Under the pieces are notes generated by a model. That model was given only the letters and a program-made list of their open reading frames with translations, was not told where the DNA came from and searched no databases. From JAFLCM01 sp964510955 (GTDB lineage Bacteria; Planctomycetota; Phycisphaerae; Phycisphaerales; UBA1924): 64,000 nucleotides of DNA. Shown piece by piece: positions 35,901 through 43,482 of the stretch (the first letter of the stretch is position 1; every line of letters starts with the position of its first letter). The stretch lies in the NCBI GenBank assembly GCA_964510955.1, contig CAZEDW010000002.1, positions 62,001 through 126,000 of the forward strand, read 5' to 3'. The position numbers and the translations under genes are program-made.

Positions 35901-37380
35901 TTTCGAAGACCCGCTTGTCCGAGCCATGGCGGCCATGGCCGGGCCGGAGGTGGACGACTTCGTCCGCCGCAACGACCCGCGCGGCGCGTTCGACGCCCGC
36001 GTGAAGCACGACCGCAACGCCGCCGCCCCCGGTTCGAGCGATTCCAGCGGATGGCTCGGGCCCCGCTCGCTCTCACTGACCCGGCGCGGCGCCACCGTTT
36101 CGCTCTCGGGCGTCCGCGGCCGGTTCACCTTCACCCCCGAGGGCGGCACCCTGGATCACATGGAAGCGCACGCCGACACGTGGGGCGTCAAGGCCGACGG
36201 GCGATTCACCCTGCGCCCGACCCGGACGCTCGACATGACGCTCAGCCTCGAGGGCGAGGCGCTCGGCAAGGACCTGCGCGCCGCGCTCCCCGGCGTGGTC
36301 GCCGATGCGCTGGAGTCGGTGGAGCTCGGCGAGGTCGGCGGCTTCACCATGCGCGACGCGCGGCTCAGAATCGAGTCGGGCAGGTCGCCCGCTTTCGACG
36401 GCTCGGTCGAGTTCCACGGCATCACTCTCAAGCCGGTGGTTCCCATCAGCGGCGACGGCTCCGTGGCGATCAAGGCGGGGGACGCGGCATCCCGGAGCGA
36501 TCCGCCCCGCGTCACCCGAAAGCCCGGCGCCCCGTCCGCCCCGGTCACGCTCGACATCGTCGCCGATTCGTTCCGCCTGGCCGGCGTCGCCATGACCGGC
36601 GGGCGCGCCCGCATCGAGCTCGACCCCGAATCCGGCGCCGTCCGCGTCCCGCTGCTCGACGCCGCTGCCCACGAGGGGCGCCTCGCGGCGCACGGCCACG
36701 CCGACCCGCCCCCCTCTCCCGGCGCGAGCGGCAAGCCCTTCGAGTTCACCGCCGAGCTCTCAAACGTCCGGTTCGGCGACCTGCTCGCGGACCTTTACCC
36801 CAAGACCGTGCTGGACGAGTCCGCCGGGAAGGGGACAAAGCCCGAGGTTGACCGCGGCCGATTGGACGCCTCGTTCTCGCTCGCCGGCGTGCTCGGCAAC
36901 GTCAACACCCGCCGGGGCCGGGGCATCCTCCGGGTTCAGGACGGCGAGGTGCTGAATATGCCCGCGGTCGTTCCGATCCTGAAGCTCAGCAACCTCCAGC
37001 CCCCGACCAGCGAGCGCGTGGGCTTCGGCTACGCCGAGTTCTATGTGCAGGGCGAGAAGCTGCGATTCGACGAGTTCAGCCTGCAGTCCAGGAGCCTGGC
37101 GATCGACGGGCGGGGTACGGTCTCGTGGCCGGGGCTGAACGTTGACATGAAGTTCGTCACCCGCAGCCTGGCCCGCGTGCCCATCCTGACGGACCTGCTG
37201 GAGGGCGTCCGCGACGAGCTGGTCACGACGACCGTCTCGGGAACCCTTTATGATCCCCAGTTGAAATACGAGCAACTGACCGCCACGCGGCAGATGCTGG
37301 GCGAGATGTTCGGCAGCAGGAAGCGGGAGGAACCGCCGACGCCGAGCTCGGACCAGCCCGGGAGAGCCCCGGAGAAGTAA
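32929..37380 (+). CDS. AsmA-like giant envelope protein
   Basis: A 1483-residue protein with one N-terminal membrane helix (about residues 47-67) and a long periplasmic region built of repeating beta strands. The first 120 residues after the helix look like the AsmA/YhdP start (strands with ADQLRISVDWWALLRGKVRIERVELVKPVIRI). The C-terminal 170 residues contain an AsmA-like C-terminal region (LRVQDGEVLNMPAVVPILKLSNL ... VSGTLYDPQLK). Such proteins bridge the periplasm and are linked to lipid transport in Gram-negative bacteria. An ATG at 33004 is an alternative start. The next gene follows 10 nt later. Sequence identity in this group is low, so the assignment rests on architecture. Confidence 0.72.
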   Translation: MPGSDATRAPEPLRKPATPARAPATMGSSGGPPVFARPTRKRRLLRGVLILFGLLTAMLLVVTQSGLLKVLVQPAVEAFLGARVHSGRTRVDAGGVLVIETPALDAARDDLPATAARFVEADQLRISVDWWALLRGKVRIERVELVKPVIRISQGEDLTLNIKGVFDRLSAQVAGGAGPGPAPAPNAPAPPGGVFEHLPELYVGSGMIELGEHTSAAGGGGTYQQRTSLSVSGSITPSPDKPGQYVVTFYEEKGAAGDAKSPRRIPGLGSPLTAPRMQMQGHLELSPLVADLKLTNVDLGELGRRQAPRWMEKDWGAMGLGGTIPVVAFGYSSGKGLELAFDVKDADLKIPIPVEADWDAEGNPTAPAAQAERRPLAMQGVTGRVTLIGRRIRAELKGQVEDFPATVTLQTEDRDLNSALSCTITSRDFLISKHPRLLPFAPPAVRFLFQRFGGPTARADMNITIRRGPPDADAKPGQITATGAVKFTNGTAAHDLFRYPVSQLAGTVQFDTEKVELLNIKGSNPNGAKLLATGTVSPPDETAKANIDVTVTDIPLDDLFLEALPEARKIVWETLFDRPTYDAMRREVLLQSAQDKQEREARLAELRSNIAMGDRFGAGPLRMRQLQEDVQRLEQEITAPVFELGGTAQMQVAVTRALGAEEETRVDVNLSCAKAGLLLKAFPLPVYAEGVELHLGGNQTTMKPIRLRSITGAAGTLSGHVDYPAPHTFFPWLDIDATGVGLDAFLLRALPDRAGSHADSPITARSFVRGMNFFGSADMHAIIRPDPDDPESATFRVDVGVSGASARPGSGGLAIDRLRGAVSVYDGAVEVPLLEGEIDGVPVALEGRAWYGGAGPMVVSGALRSPALDLSLPLDDLILPGAPETARRVRELRAQRLPVGCAAGEVAVVDDGRTPAASIRIDSLQGGEFAAADQRASLAAAHGRIEVTPQAAAFIGFSATGAYGTRAALEGTLALDDTAPSSLVCTASDARFEDPLVRAMAAMAGPEVDDFVRRNDPRGAFDARVKHDRNAAAPGSSDSSGWLGPRSLSLTRRGATVSLSGVRGRFTFTPEGGTLDHMEAHADTWGVKADGRFTLRPTRTLDMTLSLEGEALGKDLRAALPGVVADALESVELGEVGGFTMRDARLRIESGRSPAFDGSVEFHGITLKPVVPISGDGSVAIKAGDAASRSDPPRVTRKPGAPSAPVTLDIVADSFRLAGVAMTGGRARIELDPESGAVRVPLLDAAAHEGRLAAHGHADPPPSPGASGKPFEFTAELSNVRFGDLLADLYPKTVLDESAGKGTKPEVDRGRLDASFSLAGVLGNVNTRRGRGILRVQDGEVLNMPAVVPILKLSNLQPPTSERVGFGYAEFYVQGEKLRFDEFSLQSRSLAIDGRGTVSWPGLNVDMKFVTRSLARVPILTDLLEGVRDELVTTTVSGTLYDPQLKYEQLTATRQMLGEMFGSRKREEPPTPSSDQPGRAPEK

Positions 37381-37390
37381 GCAGCAGACG

Positions 37391-38548
37391 ATGAACCAGC
37401 GCAACAACCCGCCAAAGAGCCCCGACCAGGGCGCCGCCCGTACGCCCGCCCACCGCCCCTTCCTGATCCCTCCCAGCGACGCGCCGGTACCGCCCAGCCC
37501 GCACCGCGCGCCGCGACCCTCCAGGAAGGTCGACGACGAGGCGTTCCAGAAGCGCGTGGAAGACCTCGTCGCCGAGTGCGGCGGCGAGCGCGGTTCGTTC
37601 GACTTCGACCTCATCAAGGACCTCGTCCTGACCGGCCTCAAGCTCGTGACCGACGGACGCGATACCGGTGAGCTCAAGCTGATGAGCACGGCGCTCAAGG
37701 AGCTCCGCTATTCGTACAACGTCTTCGCCCAGCACGCCGCCAGCCAGAAGGTGACGATCTTCGGCTCGGCCCGCACCCCGCCCGACCACCCCGACTACAA
37801 GACCGCCGTCGAGTTCAGCCGCATGATGGCCCAGGAGGGCTGGGGCGTCATCACCGGCGCCGGCGACGGCATCATGAAGGCCGGTCACGAGGGGCCCGGG
37901 CGCGAATCGAGCTTCGGCCTGTCCATCCGTCTGCCGTTTGAGAACAACGCCAACAGCGTCATCAAGGGCGACGACAAGCTCATCACCTTCCGCTACTTCT
38001 TCACGCGCAAGCTGATGTTCGTCAGCCAGTGCGACGCCGTGGTGTGCTTCCCCGGCGGCTTCGGCACCCAGGACGAGACCTTCGAGAGCCTCACGCTGAC
38101 CCAGACCGGCAAGGGCGCCATGATGCCCATCGTGTTCATGGAGGGCCCCGGCGGTGATTACTGGAAAGGCTGGGACCGCTACGTCCGCGAAGACCTCCTG
38201 GCCAAGAAGTTCATCAGCGCCGAAGACCTGAACCTCTACTACATCGCCAAGGACTCCGCCGACGCCGTCAAGCACATCAAGAAGTTCTACCGCAACTACC
38301 ACTCGGCCCGCTATGTCAAGGACGACCTGGTCATCCGCATGAAGAAAAAGCTCCGCGAGAGCGACGTCGAGCGCCTCGCCAGCGAGTTCGCCCAGCTTCT
38401 CCGCGCCGGGACCATGGTCCAGCGCGGCCCGTACGACATCGAGACCGATTTCCTCGACCTGCCCCGCCTGGCGTTCACCCACACCCGGCGCAACATCGGG
38501 CTCATCCGGCGTCTCATCGACCGCATCAACGAGTTCGAGCCCGCGTGA
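37391..38548 (+). CDS. LOG family protein (Rossmann-fold nucleotide phosphoribohydrolase-like)
   Basis: A 385-residue protein whose central 180 residues are a LOG/lysine-decarboxylase-like Rossmann domain: VTIFGSART, a GWGVITGAGDGIMKAG loop, and the diagnostic PGGFGTQDE motif at residues 221-229. LOG enzymes release the base from nucleoside 5'-monophosphates (cytokinin-activation type); PGGxGTxxE is the active-site motif. It is longer than usual (190-250 residues), with an N-terminal Pro-rich plus helical extension of about 110 residues and a C-terminal helical extension of about 90. Its substrate is unknown. It follows the AsmA-like gene by 10 nt and precedes a lipoprotein gene by 1 nt. Confidence 0.85.
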   Translation: MNQRNNPPKSPDQGAARTPAHRPFLIPPSDAPVPPSPHRAPRPSRKVDDEAFQKRVEDLVAECGGERGSFDFDLIKDLVLTGLKLVTDGRDTGELKLMSTALKELRYSYNVFAQHAASQKVTIFGSARTPPDHPDYKTAVEFSRMMAQEGWGVITGAGDGIMKAGHEGPGRESSFGLSIRLPFENNANSVIKGDDKLITFRYFFTRKLMFVSQCDAVVCFPGGFGTQDETFESLTLTQTGKGAMMPIVFMEGPGGDYWKGWDRYVREDLLAKKFISAEDLNLYYIAKDSADAVKHIKKFYRNYHSARYVKDDLVIRMKKKLRESDVERLASEFAQLLRAGTMVQRGPYDIETDFLDLPRLAFTHTRRNIGLIRRLIDRINEFEPA

Positions 38549-38549
38549 G

Positions 38550-39542
38550 ATGGAGGCGAGTGGGCGAAACGTGAAGAACGATCAGGCGAAAACACGCGAG
38601 CACGCCCGCAGGGACCTTCGCGCAAGTTGCGGATTTTCGCTCTTCGTTTCTCGATGCTCGCTTTTTTTCTTCCCCTCCTCGTTCTGTCTTCTCGCACTTC
38701 TCACGGCGTGCGCATCAGGCCCCAAGCCGCACCAGCCCGCGAAACCTCGCGCCGCCGACCTCGGGCCCGTCACGCCCGGCACCGCGCCGATCATGACCGT
38801 GCCGGTCTCGGGCCTTGAAGTGCAGTGGTGGGTGGCCGACAACACCGACAACGCCGTCGGTGCCGCGCTCTACGAGCTCTCCGACGGCCCGGCGCCGATG
38901 CCACCCGACCAGGCCCGCGCCTGGATCGACAACGGCCTCCGCATGGCCCGCCTGCCCCTGAAGTCGCTGGCCGCGTTCCAGCAGCGGGCCCCGAGCGTCT
39001 ACACCCTCGAGCGAACCTGGCTCGGGGGCGCCACCCAGTGGACCCCGATGTTCACCGGCAAACGCACCGAGTCCGGCGCCGTCTCGGTGGACGGCTCCAC
39101 AACCACCCTCCAGCCCGGCGTCCTCCGATTCATCGGGCGCGCCTGGCCCGCGCCGTCGCGCGAGGGAGACGTGGTGCGCCTGGAGCTGGCCCTCCAGTTG
39201 CAGACCCGCCAGCGCGACGAGGCCCTCGCCGCTCTCAAGCTCAAGGCCGCCGGCCCGGCCACGCCCGCCGAGGAGGGGCCGATCTTCTCGCGCATGACGC
39301 TCGACACCGCCCTCACCCCCGGGTGGGTCTACGTCATCGCCCCGGAACGTCCCGGCGTCGAGTGGGAGGGAAAGAACCCCAAGCGCCGCGCCGACGCCGA
39401 CGACGCAGCGACCCAACTGGGGCCGCAAGTCCTGCCCCCCCCGACGCTCGGCGAAGCCATGATGGCCATCGACCCCCCCCGAGGGGCGGATCGGCCCGGG
39501 ACCAGGCCGCTCAAGGCCGTCGTCGTGCTGGTCCCACGTTAG
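38550..39542 (+). CDS. Probable lipoprotein of unknown function
   Basis: A 330-residue protein with a long basic N-terminus, a hydrophobic Phe/Ser/Leu-rich stretch and a lipobox LLTAC (Cys54), then a Pro-rich linker and a soluble domain. A 270-residue mature protein would be anchored in a membrane. I do not recognise the domain. The signal-coding part (about 38620-38700) is T-rich and unlike the flanking coding sequence, and may derive from an inserted repeat. The ATG begins one nucleotide after the LOG gene stop (TGAGATG), suggesting co-transcription. Confidence 0.6.
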   Translation: MEASGRNVKNDQAKTREHARRDLRASCGFSLFVSRCSLFFFPSSFCLLALLTACASGPKPHQPAKPRAADLGPVTPGTAPIMTVPVSGLEVQWWVADNTDNAVGAALYELSDGPAPMPPDQARAWIDNGLRMARLPLKSLAAFQQRAPSVYTLERTWLGGATQWTPMFTGKRTESGAVSVDGSTTTLQPGVLRFIGRAWPAPSREGDVVRLELALQLQTRQRDEALAALKLKAAGPATPAEEGPIFSRMTLDTALTPGWVYVIAPERPGVEWEGKNPKRRADADDAATQLGPQVLPPPTLGEAMMAIDPPRGADRPGTRPLKAVVVLVPR

Positions 39543-39553
39543 TCAGGCGCGGG

Positions 39554-40315
39554 TCAGCGCCCCGTCCGTACGCCGATCTCTGCCGCGATCCGCCCGAGCC
39601 TCGCCAGCGCGCCATCGAGATCCCACCGCTGCCGCGCCGGGTTCCCCGTGAAGTTGCTGATGACACGCAGCTCGCCGAACGAGATCGGCGTGCCCGATTC
39701 GTACGCGATGCGCGCCACCGTGAAGCCGACCGCCGCGCCCTCCATCGCCTCCGCGACCGCCCCCGTCCGCTCGACCACCTTCACACCCAGCCGGTCGCGC
39801 CCGGAGCAGGTCGATACCGCGGCGACGACGCCCTCGCGGTCCGCCAGCGCCCGCAGCCGATCGCGCAGTGCGCCGCAGCAGGGGATGCTCACGCCGCTCA
39901 CCGGCGTGCCCATGCCCGGCCCGAAGCCGCGCCGGGCGATGTCGGTGAAGCCGCCGGGGGTCTGAAACCCCTCGTCGGCGTAGGCGCTGTGCGTCGCAAG
40001 CACCGCCTGCCCCAGTTGCAGCTTCGACCGCGGCAAAGCGCCCGCTACGCCCAGGCAGAGCACCACGCCGTAGCGTGCGGGGTCGAGCACCCGCGCCACG
40101 CCCGCCGCGGCGTTGGCCTTCCCCACGCCGCACACCAACAGGTCCACCCCGGCCCCGAGCGGAACAGCGTCCCAGCGGACCGGGGCCGAGTCTGTGGCGC
40201 TGAACCGCGCCTCATCGAACGCGCGGCCCACCGCCCTCGCCTCGGTCGGGGCGGCACAGACGATCAGCCAGTGCCCGGCGGCGGCGGCTAGTGCGTTTGA
40301 ACTCGGCGCGTTCAT
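39554..40315 (-). CDS. mqnB: Futalosine hydrolase
   Basis: MqnB removes hypoxanthine from futalosine in the alternative menaquinone pathway. The 253-residue protein has the nucleoside phosphorylase/hydrolase fold: CAAPTEARAV at the N-terminus, VCGVGKANAAAGVA, a substrate-binding EAMEGAAVGF (catalytic Glu region) and ISNFTGNPARQRWDLDGAL near the end. VSTCSGRD and the RQRW end favour futalosine hydrolase over MTA/SAH nucleosidase. Other mqn genes are not in the window. It is convergent with the lipoprotein gene upstream (11-nt gap). Confidence 0.82.
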   Translation of the reverse strand: MNAPSSNALAAAAGHWLIVCAAPTEARAVGRAFDEARFSATDSAPVRWDAVPLGAGVDLLVCGVGKANAAAGVARVLDPARYGVVLCLGVAGALPRSKLQLGQAVLATHSAYADEGFQTPGGFTDIARRGFGPGMGTPVSGVSIPCCGALRDRLRALADREGVVAAVSTCSGRDRLGVKVVERTGAVAEAMEGAAVGFTVARIAYESGTPISFGELRVISNFTGNPARQRWDLDGALARLGRIAAEIGVRTGR

Positions 40316-40346
40316 CGAGCCAAAGCGTAGCGAATCGCCGCCCGGA

Positions 40347-41111
40347 TCACTCGCGGCGCTGCGCCAGCAGCCACTCGGCGAGGTGCTCGTCCCGGTAGGC
40401 CCGGTCCCACGCGCCGTGGTTCACGCCCTCGAACATCGATGCTCGCACCTCGCCCGCGCCGGCCTTCCCCGCTCGGCGTGCTCTCAGCGCGTCGATGATC
40501 TCCGCCGTGCGCTTCGGATCGACCACGTCGTCGGCCAGCCCGTGGAACGCCCAGACGGGCACCTCATCGCCGATCCCGGCCGCGATCTCGGCGGGCGACA
40601 TCGGCTCGGGGTAGCCGCAGATCGGCGCGAGCGCCGCCCACCGGCCGGGGTGGTTCGCAGCGAACGTCCACGTGCCGTGCCCGCCCTGCGACAGCCCGGT
40701 CAGGTAGATGCGCTTGGGGTCGATGTGGTACCGCCGGCGGGTCGCCTCCAGCATCGCCATCACCTGCGCGTCGTAGCGTTCCCACTGCTGGTGCTCGTCT
40801 GGCTTCTGCGGGAAAATCACGATGCACGGCCACGCCGACTGGTTCCACTGGATCGCGCTGCCGATGCCCTGGATGACCTGCTTGACGCCGTCGCTGCCGG
40901 ATTCGCCGCTGCCGTGCAGGAACAGGATGCAGGGCCAGCCCCCGGTCCGCTCCGGGGTGTAGCCGCGCGGCACATACACCGCGTAGTCAAGCGCCCCGCC
41001 CGGACCCTTCTGACGCTCGAACAGGATGCCGGTCTGGTGCCCGCCCGACGCGCAGCCGACCGTGTTCAGGGCGGCGGCGAGAATCGCGATCGTGAGGATG
41101 AACTTGAACAT
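40347..41111 (-). CDS. Lipoprotein alpha/beta hydrolase (esterase/phospholipase-like)
   Basis: A 254-residue secreted esterase with a lipobox TVGC (Cys20). The alpha/beta-hydrolase catalytic triad is visible: Ser in GLSQGG (about residue 142), Asp in GLADDVV (about 195) and His in VNHGAWD (about 232). The oxyanion region is FLHGSGESG. It resembles the carboxylesterase/PHB-depolymerase-like group also found as a C-terminal domain in planctomycete proteins. The substrate cannot be told from sequence. Divergent from glyQS, with an inverted-repeat element between them. Confidence 0.8.
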   Translation of the reverse strand: MFKFILTIAILAAALNTVGCASGGHQTGILFERQKGPGGALDYAVYVPRGYTPERTGGWPCILFLHGSGESGSDGVKQVIQGIGSAIQWNQSAWPCIVIFPQKPDEHQQWERYDAQVMAMLEATRRRYHIDPKRIYLTGLSQGGHGTWTFAANHPGRWAALAPICGYPEPMSPAEIAAGIGDEVPVWAFHGLADDVVDPKRTAEIIDALRARRAGKAGAGEVRASMFEGVNHGAWDRAYRDEHLAEWLLAQRRE

Positions 41112-41164
41112 GGTGTCTCCGAGCCGGTTGGGGCCGCTGAGAGAATAACGGGCGGCGAGAAGAT

Positions 41165-41288
41165 GCCACGGATGACGCAGATGGGCACGGATGAAAGGGG
41201 GGTCAGGTCAGGGGCGGGCAAGAACGGAGCGACCGAATCCGATCCCTTCAAACCATCCAAATCCGTGTCAATCCGAACCATCCGTGGC
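41165..41288. repeat. 124-bp inverted-repeat element in the glyQS upstream region
   Basis: Imperfect arms GCCACGGATGACGCAGATGG... (41165-41194) and its partner, whose reverse complement begins GCCACGGATGGTTCGGATTG (41260-41288), flank a purine-rich core. Translated on the minus strand, the left arm reads roughly as CVIRG, a peptide commonly produced by dispersed repeats in planctomycete-like genomes. The element separates the divergent hydrolase and glyQS genes. Confidence 0.7.
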
Positions 41289-41346
41289 CACTCCGAATCA
41301 GTCGTCCAACGACTATGATCCGGGCCCTGATTCACGAGGAGTTTCG

Positions 41347-42933
41347 ATGTCCGAGCAACCGAAATCCAACACCCCCGCCGCCCCCGCGACCCCCGGCGCC
41401 AAGCCCATGGACGCCATCATGGCCCTGTGCAAGCGCCGCGGGTTCATCTACCAGGCGTCGGAGATCTACGGCGGCATCAACGGCTTCTGGGACTACGGCC
41501 CCCTCGGCGCGCAACTGAAGAAGAACCTCCGCGACGCGTGGTGGGAAGACATGATCCTGCGCCCGTGCTGGGGCAAGAAGGGCCCCGGCGGGCGCGACGT
41601 GGTGTGCGTGCCGGTGGAGACGTGCATCATCCAGCACCCCAAGGTGTGGGAGGCGAGCGGGCACGTGGCGGGGTTCAATGATCCGATGGTGGACTGCAAG
41701 GAGACCAAGGGGCGATACCGGTACGACCATGTCATGGTCTATCTGCCTGAGAACGGCGACCCCGGTGACAAGCCCGTGTTTGCCTATGTGGGTGATCAGC
41801 CCAGCGAGCAGAAGCAGCGGAAAAAAGCCGAGAAAACCTTCGGTGCCGTGAAGAGCATCGCGCTGTCGAGCCTCCCAAAGCCGTGGGACCGCGTGATCGG
41901 TCCCGACGCCGAAAAACCGGGTTCGCTCACCGAGCCGCGCATGTTCAATCTCATGTTCGACACCATCCCCGGCGCGATCCGAGATGAGGCGAACCGGGCA
42001 TACCTCCGCCCCGAGACCGCCCAGGGCGTCTTCGTCCAGGCCAAAAACGTCTGGGACACGACGCGCGTCAGAGTCCCCTTCGGCATCGGCAACACCGGCA
42101 AGAGCTTCCGCAACGAGGTGACGCCGCGCAACTTCACCTTCCGCTCGCGCGAGTTCGAGCAGGCCGAGCTCGAGTTCTTCTGCCACCCCGATGAGTCCTT
42201 CGAGTGGTACAAGTTCTGGCGCGACTTCCGCATGGAGTGGTGGAAGTCGCTTGGCCTCGCCGGCGACAATCTCATCCTGCGCGAGCACGAGAAGGACGAG
42301 CTGTCGCACTACTCGTCGGGAACATCCGACGTCGAATACCGCTTCCCCTTCACCGCCCCCGGCTTTGGCGAACTCGAAGGGATCGCCCACCGCGGCAACT
42401 TCGACCTCACCCAGCACGCCAAGCACTCGGGCGTGAAGATGGAATACAACGACACCGAGCGCGGCGAGATCCTCCCCAACGGCTCCCGGCGCGGCGAGCG
42501 GTACATCCCGCACTGCATCGAGCCCGCCGCCGGCCTGGACCGCGGCGTGCTGGCCCTCATCTGCGAGGCCTACACCCGCGATGAATCCCGCCCCAGCCCC
42601 GAGCTCCTGAAGCTGCACCCGCGCCTGGCCCCCATCAAGGCCGCCGTGTTCCCGCTGGTGAACAAAGACGGCATGCCCGAGGTGGCCGAGAAGCTGCACA
42701 GCGAGCTGAGCAACGCGTTCTGGCGACGCGGCGCCGTCGAAATGGACGAGAAGCAGTCCATCGGCAAGCGCTACGCCCGCATGGACGAGGCCGGCTGTCC
42801 GTACTGCTTCACGGTCGATGGCGATTCGTTGAAGGATCAGACCGTCACCTGCCGCGACCGCGACACCGGTCAGCAGACGCGCATGGCGCTGGACAAGGTG
42901 AAGGGGTTCCTGAGCGAGAAGCTCGGGTCGTAG
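41347..42933 (+). CDS. glyQS: Glycyl-tRNA synthetase, alpha2 type
   Basis: A class II synthetase that charges tRNA-Gly, of the single-chain alpha2 kind (archaeal/eukaryotic and many bacteria) rather than the separate GlyQ/GlyS subunits. The 528-residue length is normal. Motifs: RRGFIYQASEIYGGINGFWDYGPLG at the N-terminus, class II motif 2 in GKSFRNEVTPRNFTFRSREFEQAELEFF, motif 3 with GLDRGVLAL, and a C-terminal anticodon-binding domain from about residue 425 (HPRLAPIKAAVFPLV). GAGGAG precedes the ATG at 41347 by 5-6 nt. It is followed by a DinB-like gene 12 nt later. Confidence 0.96.
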   Translation: MSEQPKSNTPAAPATPGAKPMDAIMALCKRRGFIYQASEIYGGINGFWDYGPLGAQLKKNLRDAWWEDMILRPCWGKKGPGGRDVVCVPVETCIIQHPKVWEASGHVAGFNDPMVDCKETKGRYRYDHVMVYLPENGDPGDKPVFAYVGDQPSEQKQRKKAEKTFGAVKSIALSSLPKPWDRVIGPDAEKPGSLTEPRMFNLMFDTIPGAIRDEANRAYLRPETAQGVFVQAKNVWDTTRVRVPFGIGNTGKSFRNEVTPRNFTFRSREFEQAELEFFCHPDESFEWYKFWRDFRMEWWKSLGLAGDNLILREHEKDELSHYSSGTSDVEYRFPFTAPGFGELEGIAHRGNFDLTQHAKHSGVKMEYNDTERGEILPNGSRRGERYIPHCIEPAAGLDRGVLALICEAYTRDESRPSPELLKLHPRLAPIKAAVFPLVNKDGMPEVAEKLHSELSNAFWRRGAVEMDEKQSIGKRYARMDEAGCPYCFTVDGDSLKDQTVTCRDRDTGQQTRMALDKVKGFLSEKLGS

Positions 42934-42945
42934 CGCGGGACACCC

Positions 42946-43479
42946 ATGAAGCTAACCTTCGACTCAGCGACGCCCGTGCTCTCCCGCACCCCGGGCGTCG
43001 TGCAGTCACTCCTCACCGACCTCCCCGACGCCTGGACCACCCCCGACTACGGCCCCGGCACCTGGAGCGCCAAGGAGATCGTTGCCCACCTCATCTTTGG
43101 CGAGCGCACCGACTGGATCCCTCGCGCCCGCATCATCCTCCAGCACGGCCCCGCGCGCCCGTTCGACCCGTTCGACCGGGCCGGGCACAAGGACCTCCTC
43201 GCCAAACCGCTCGCCGAGCTATTGACCCTCTTTGAGACCGAGCGGGCCGCGAGCCTCAGCGCGCTGCGGGCGATGAACCTCACCCAAACCGACCTCGACC
43301 GTCCCGGCCTTCACCCCGCCCTCGGCCCGGTCACTCTCTCAAACCTGCTGGCCGCCTGGGTTGTTCACGACCTCAACCACATCGCGCAGGTCTGCAAGGC
43401 CATGGCATCCCAGTACAAGCAAGCCGTCGGCCCGTGGCAGGCGTACCTCTCGATTCTCGCCCCGCCCAACCCGCGCTGA
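42946..43479 (+). CDS. DinB-like protein
   Basis: A 177-residue four-helix protein of the DinB/YfiT superfamily. The metal-site histidines appear in AKEIVAHLIFGERTDW (about residue 48) and in WVVHDLNHIAQVCK (His at about 145 and 149). Family members are metal-binding and many act as thiol-dependent transferases; no specific function is implied. It starts 12 nt after glyQS. A second, different DinB-like gene lies at 45.6 kb. Confidence 0.82.
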   Translation: MKLTFDSATPVLSRTPGVVQSLLTDLPDAWTTPDYGPGTWSAKEIVAHLIFGERTDWIPRARIILQHGPARPFDPFDRAGHKDLLAKPLAELLTLFETERAASLSALRAMNLTQTDLDRPGLHPALGPVTLSNLLAAWVVHDLNHIAQVCKAMASQYKQAVGPWQAYLSILAPPNPR

Positions 43480-43482
43480 CGC

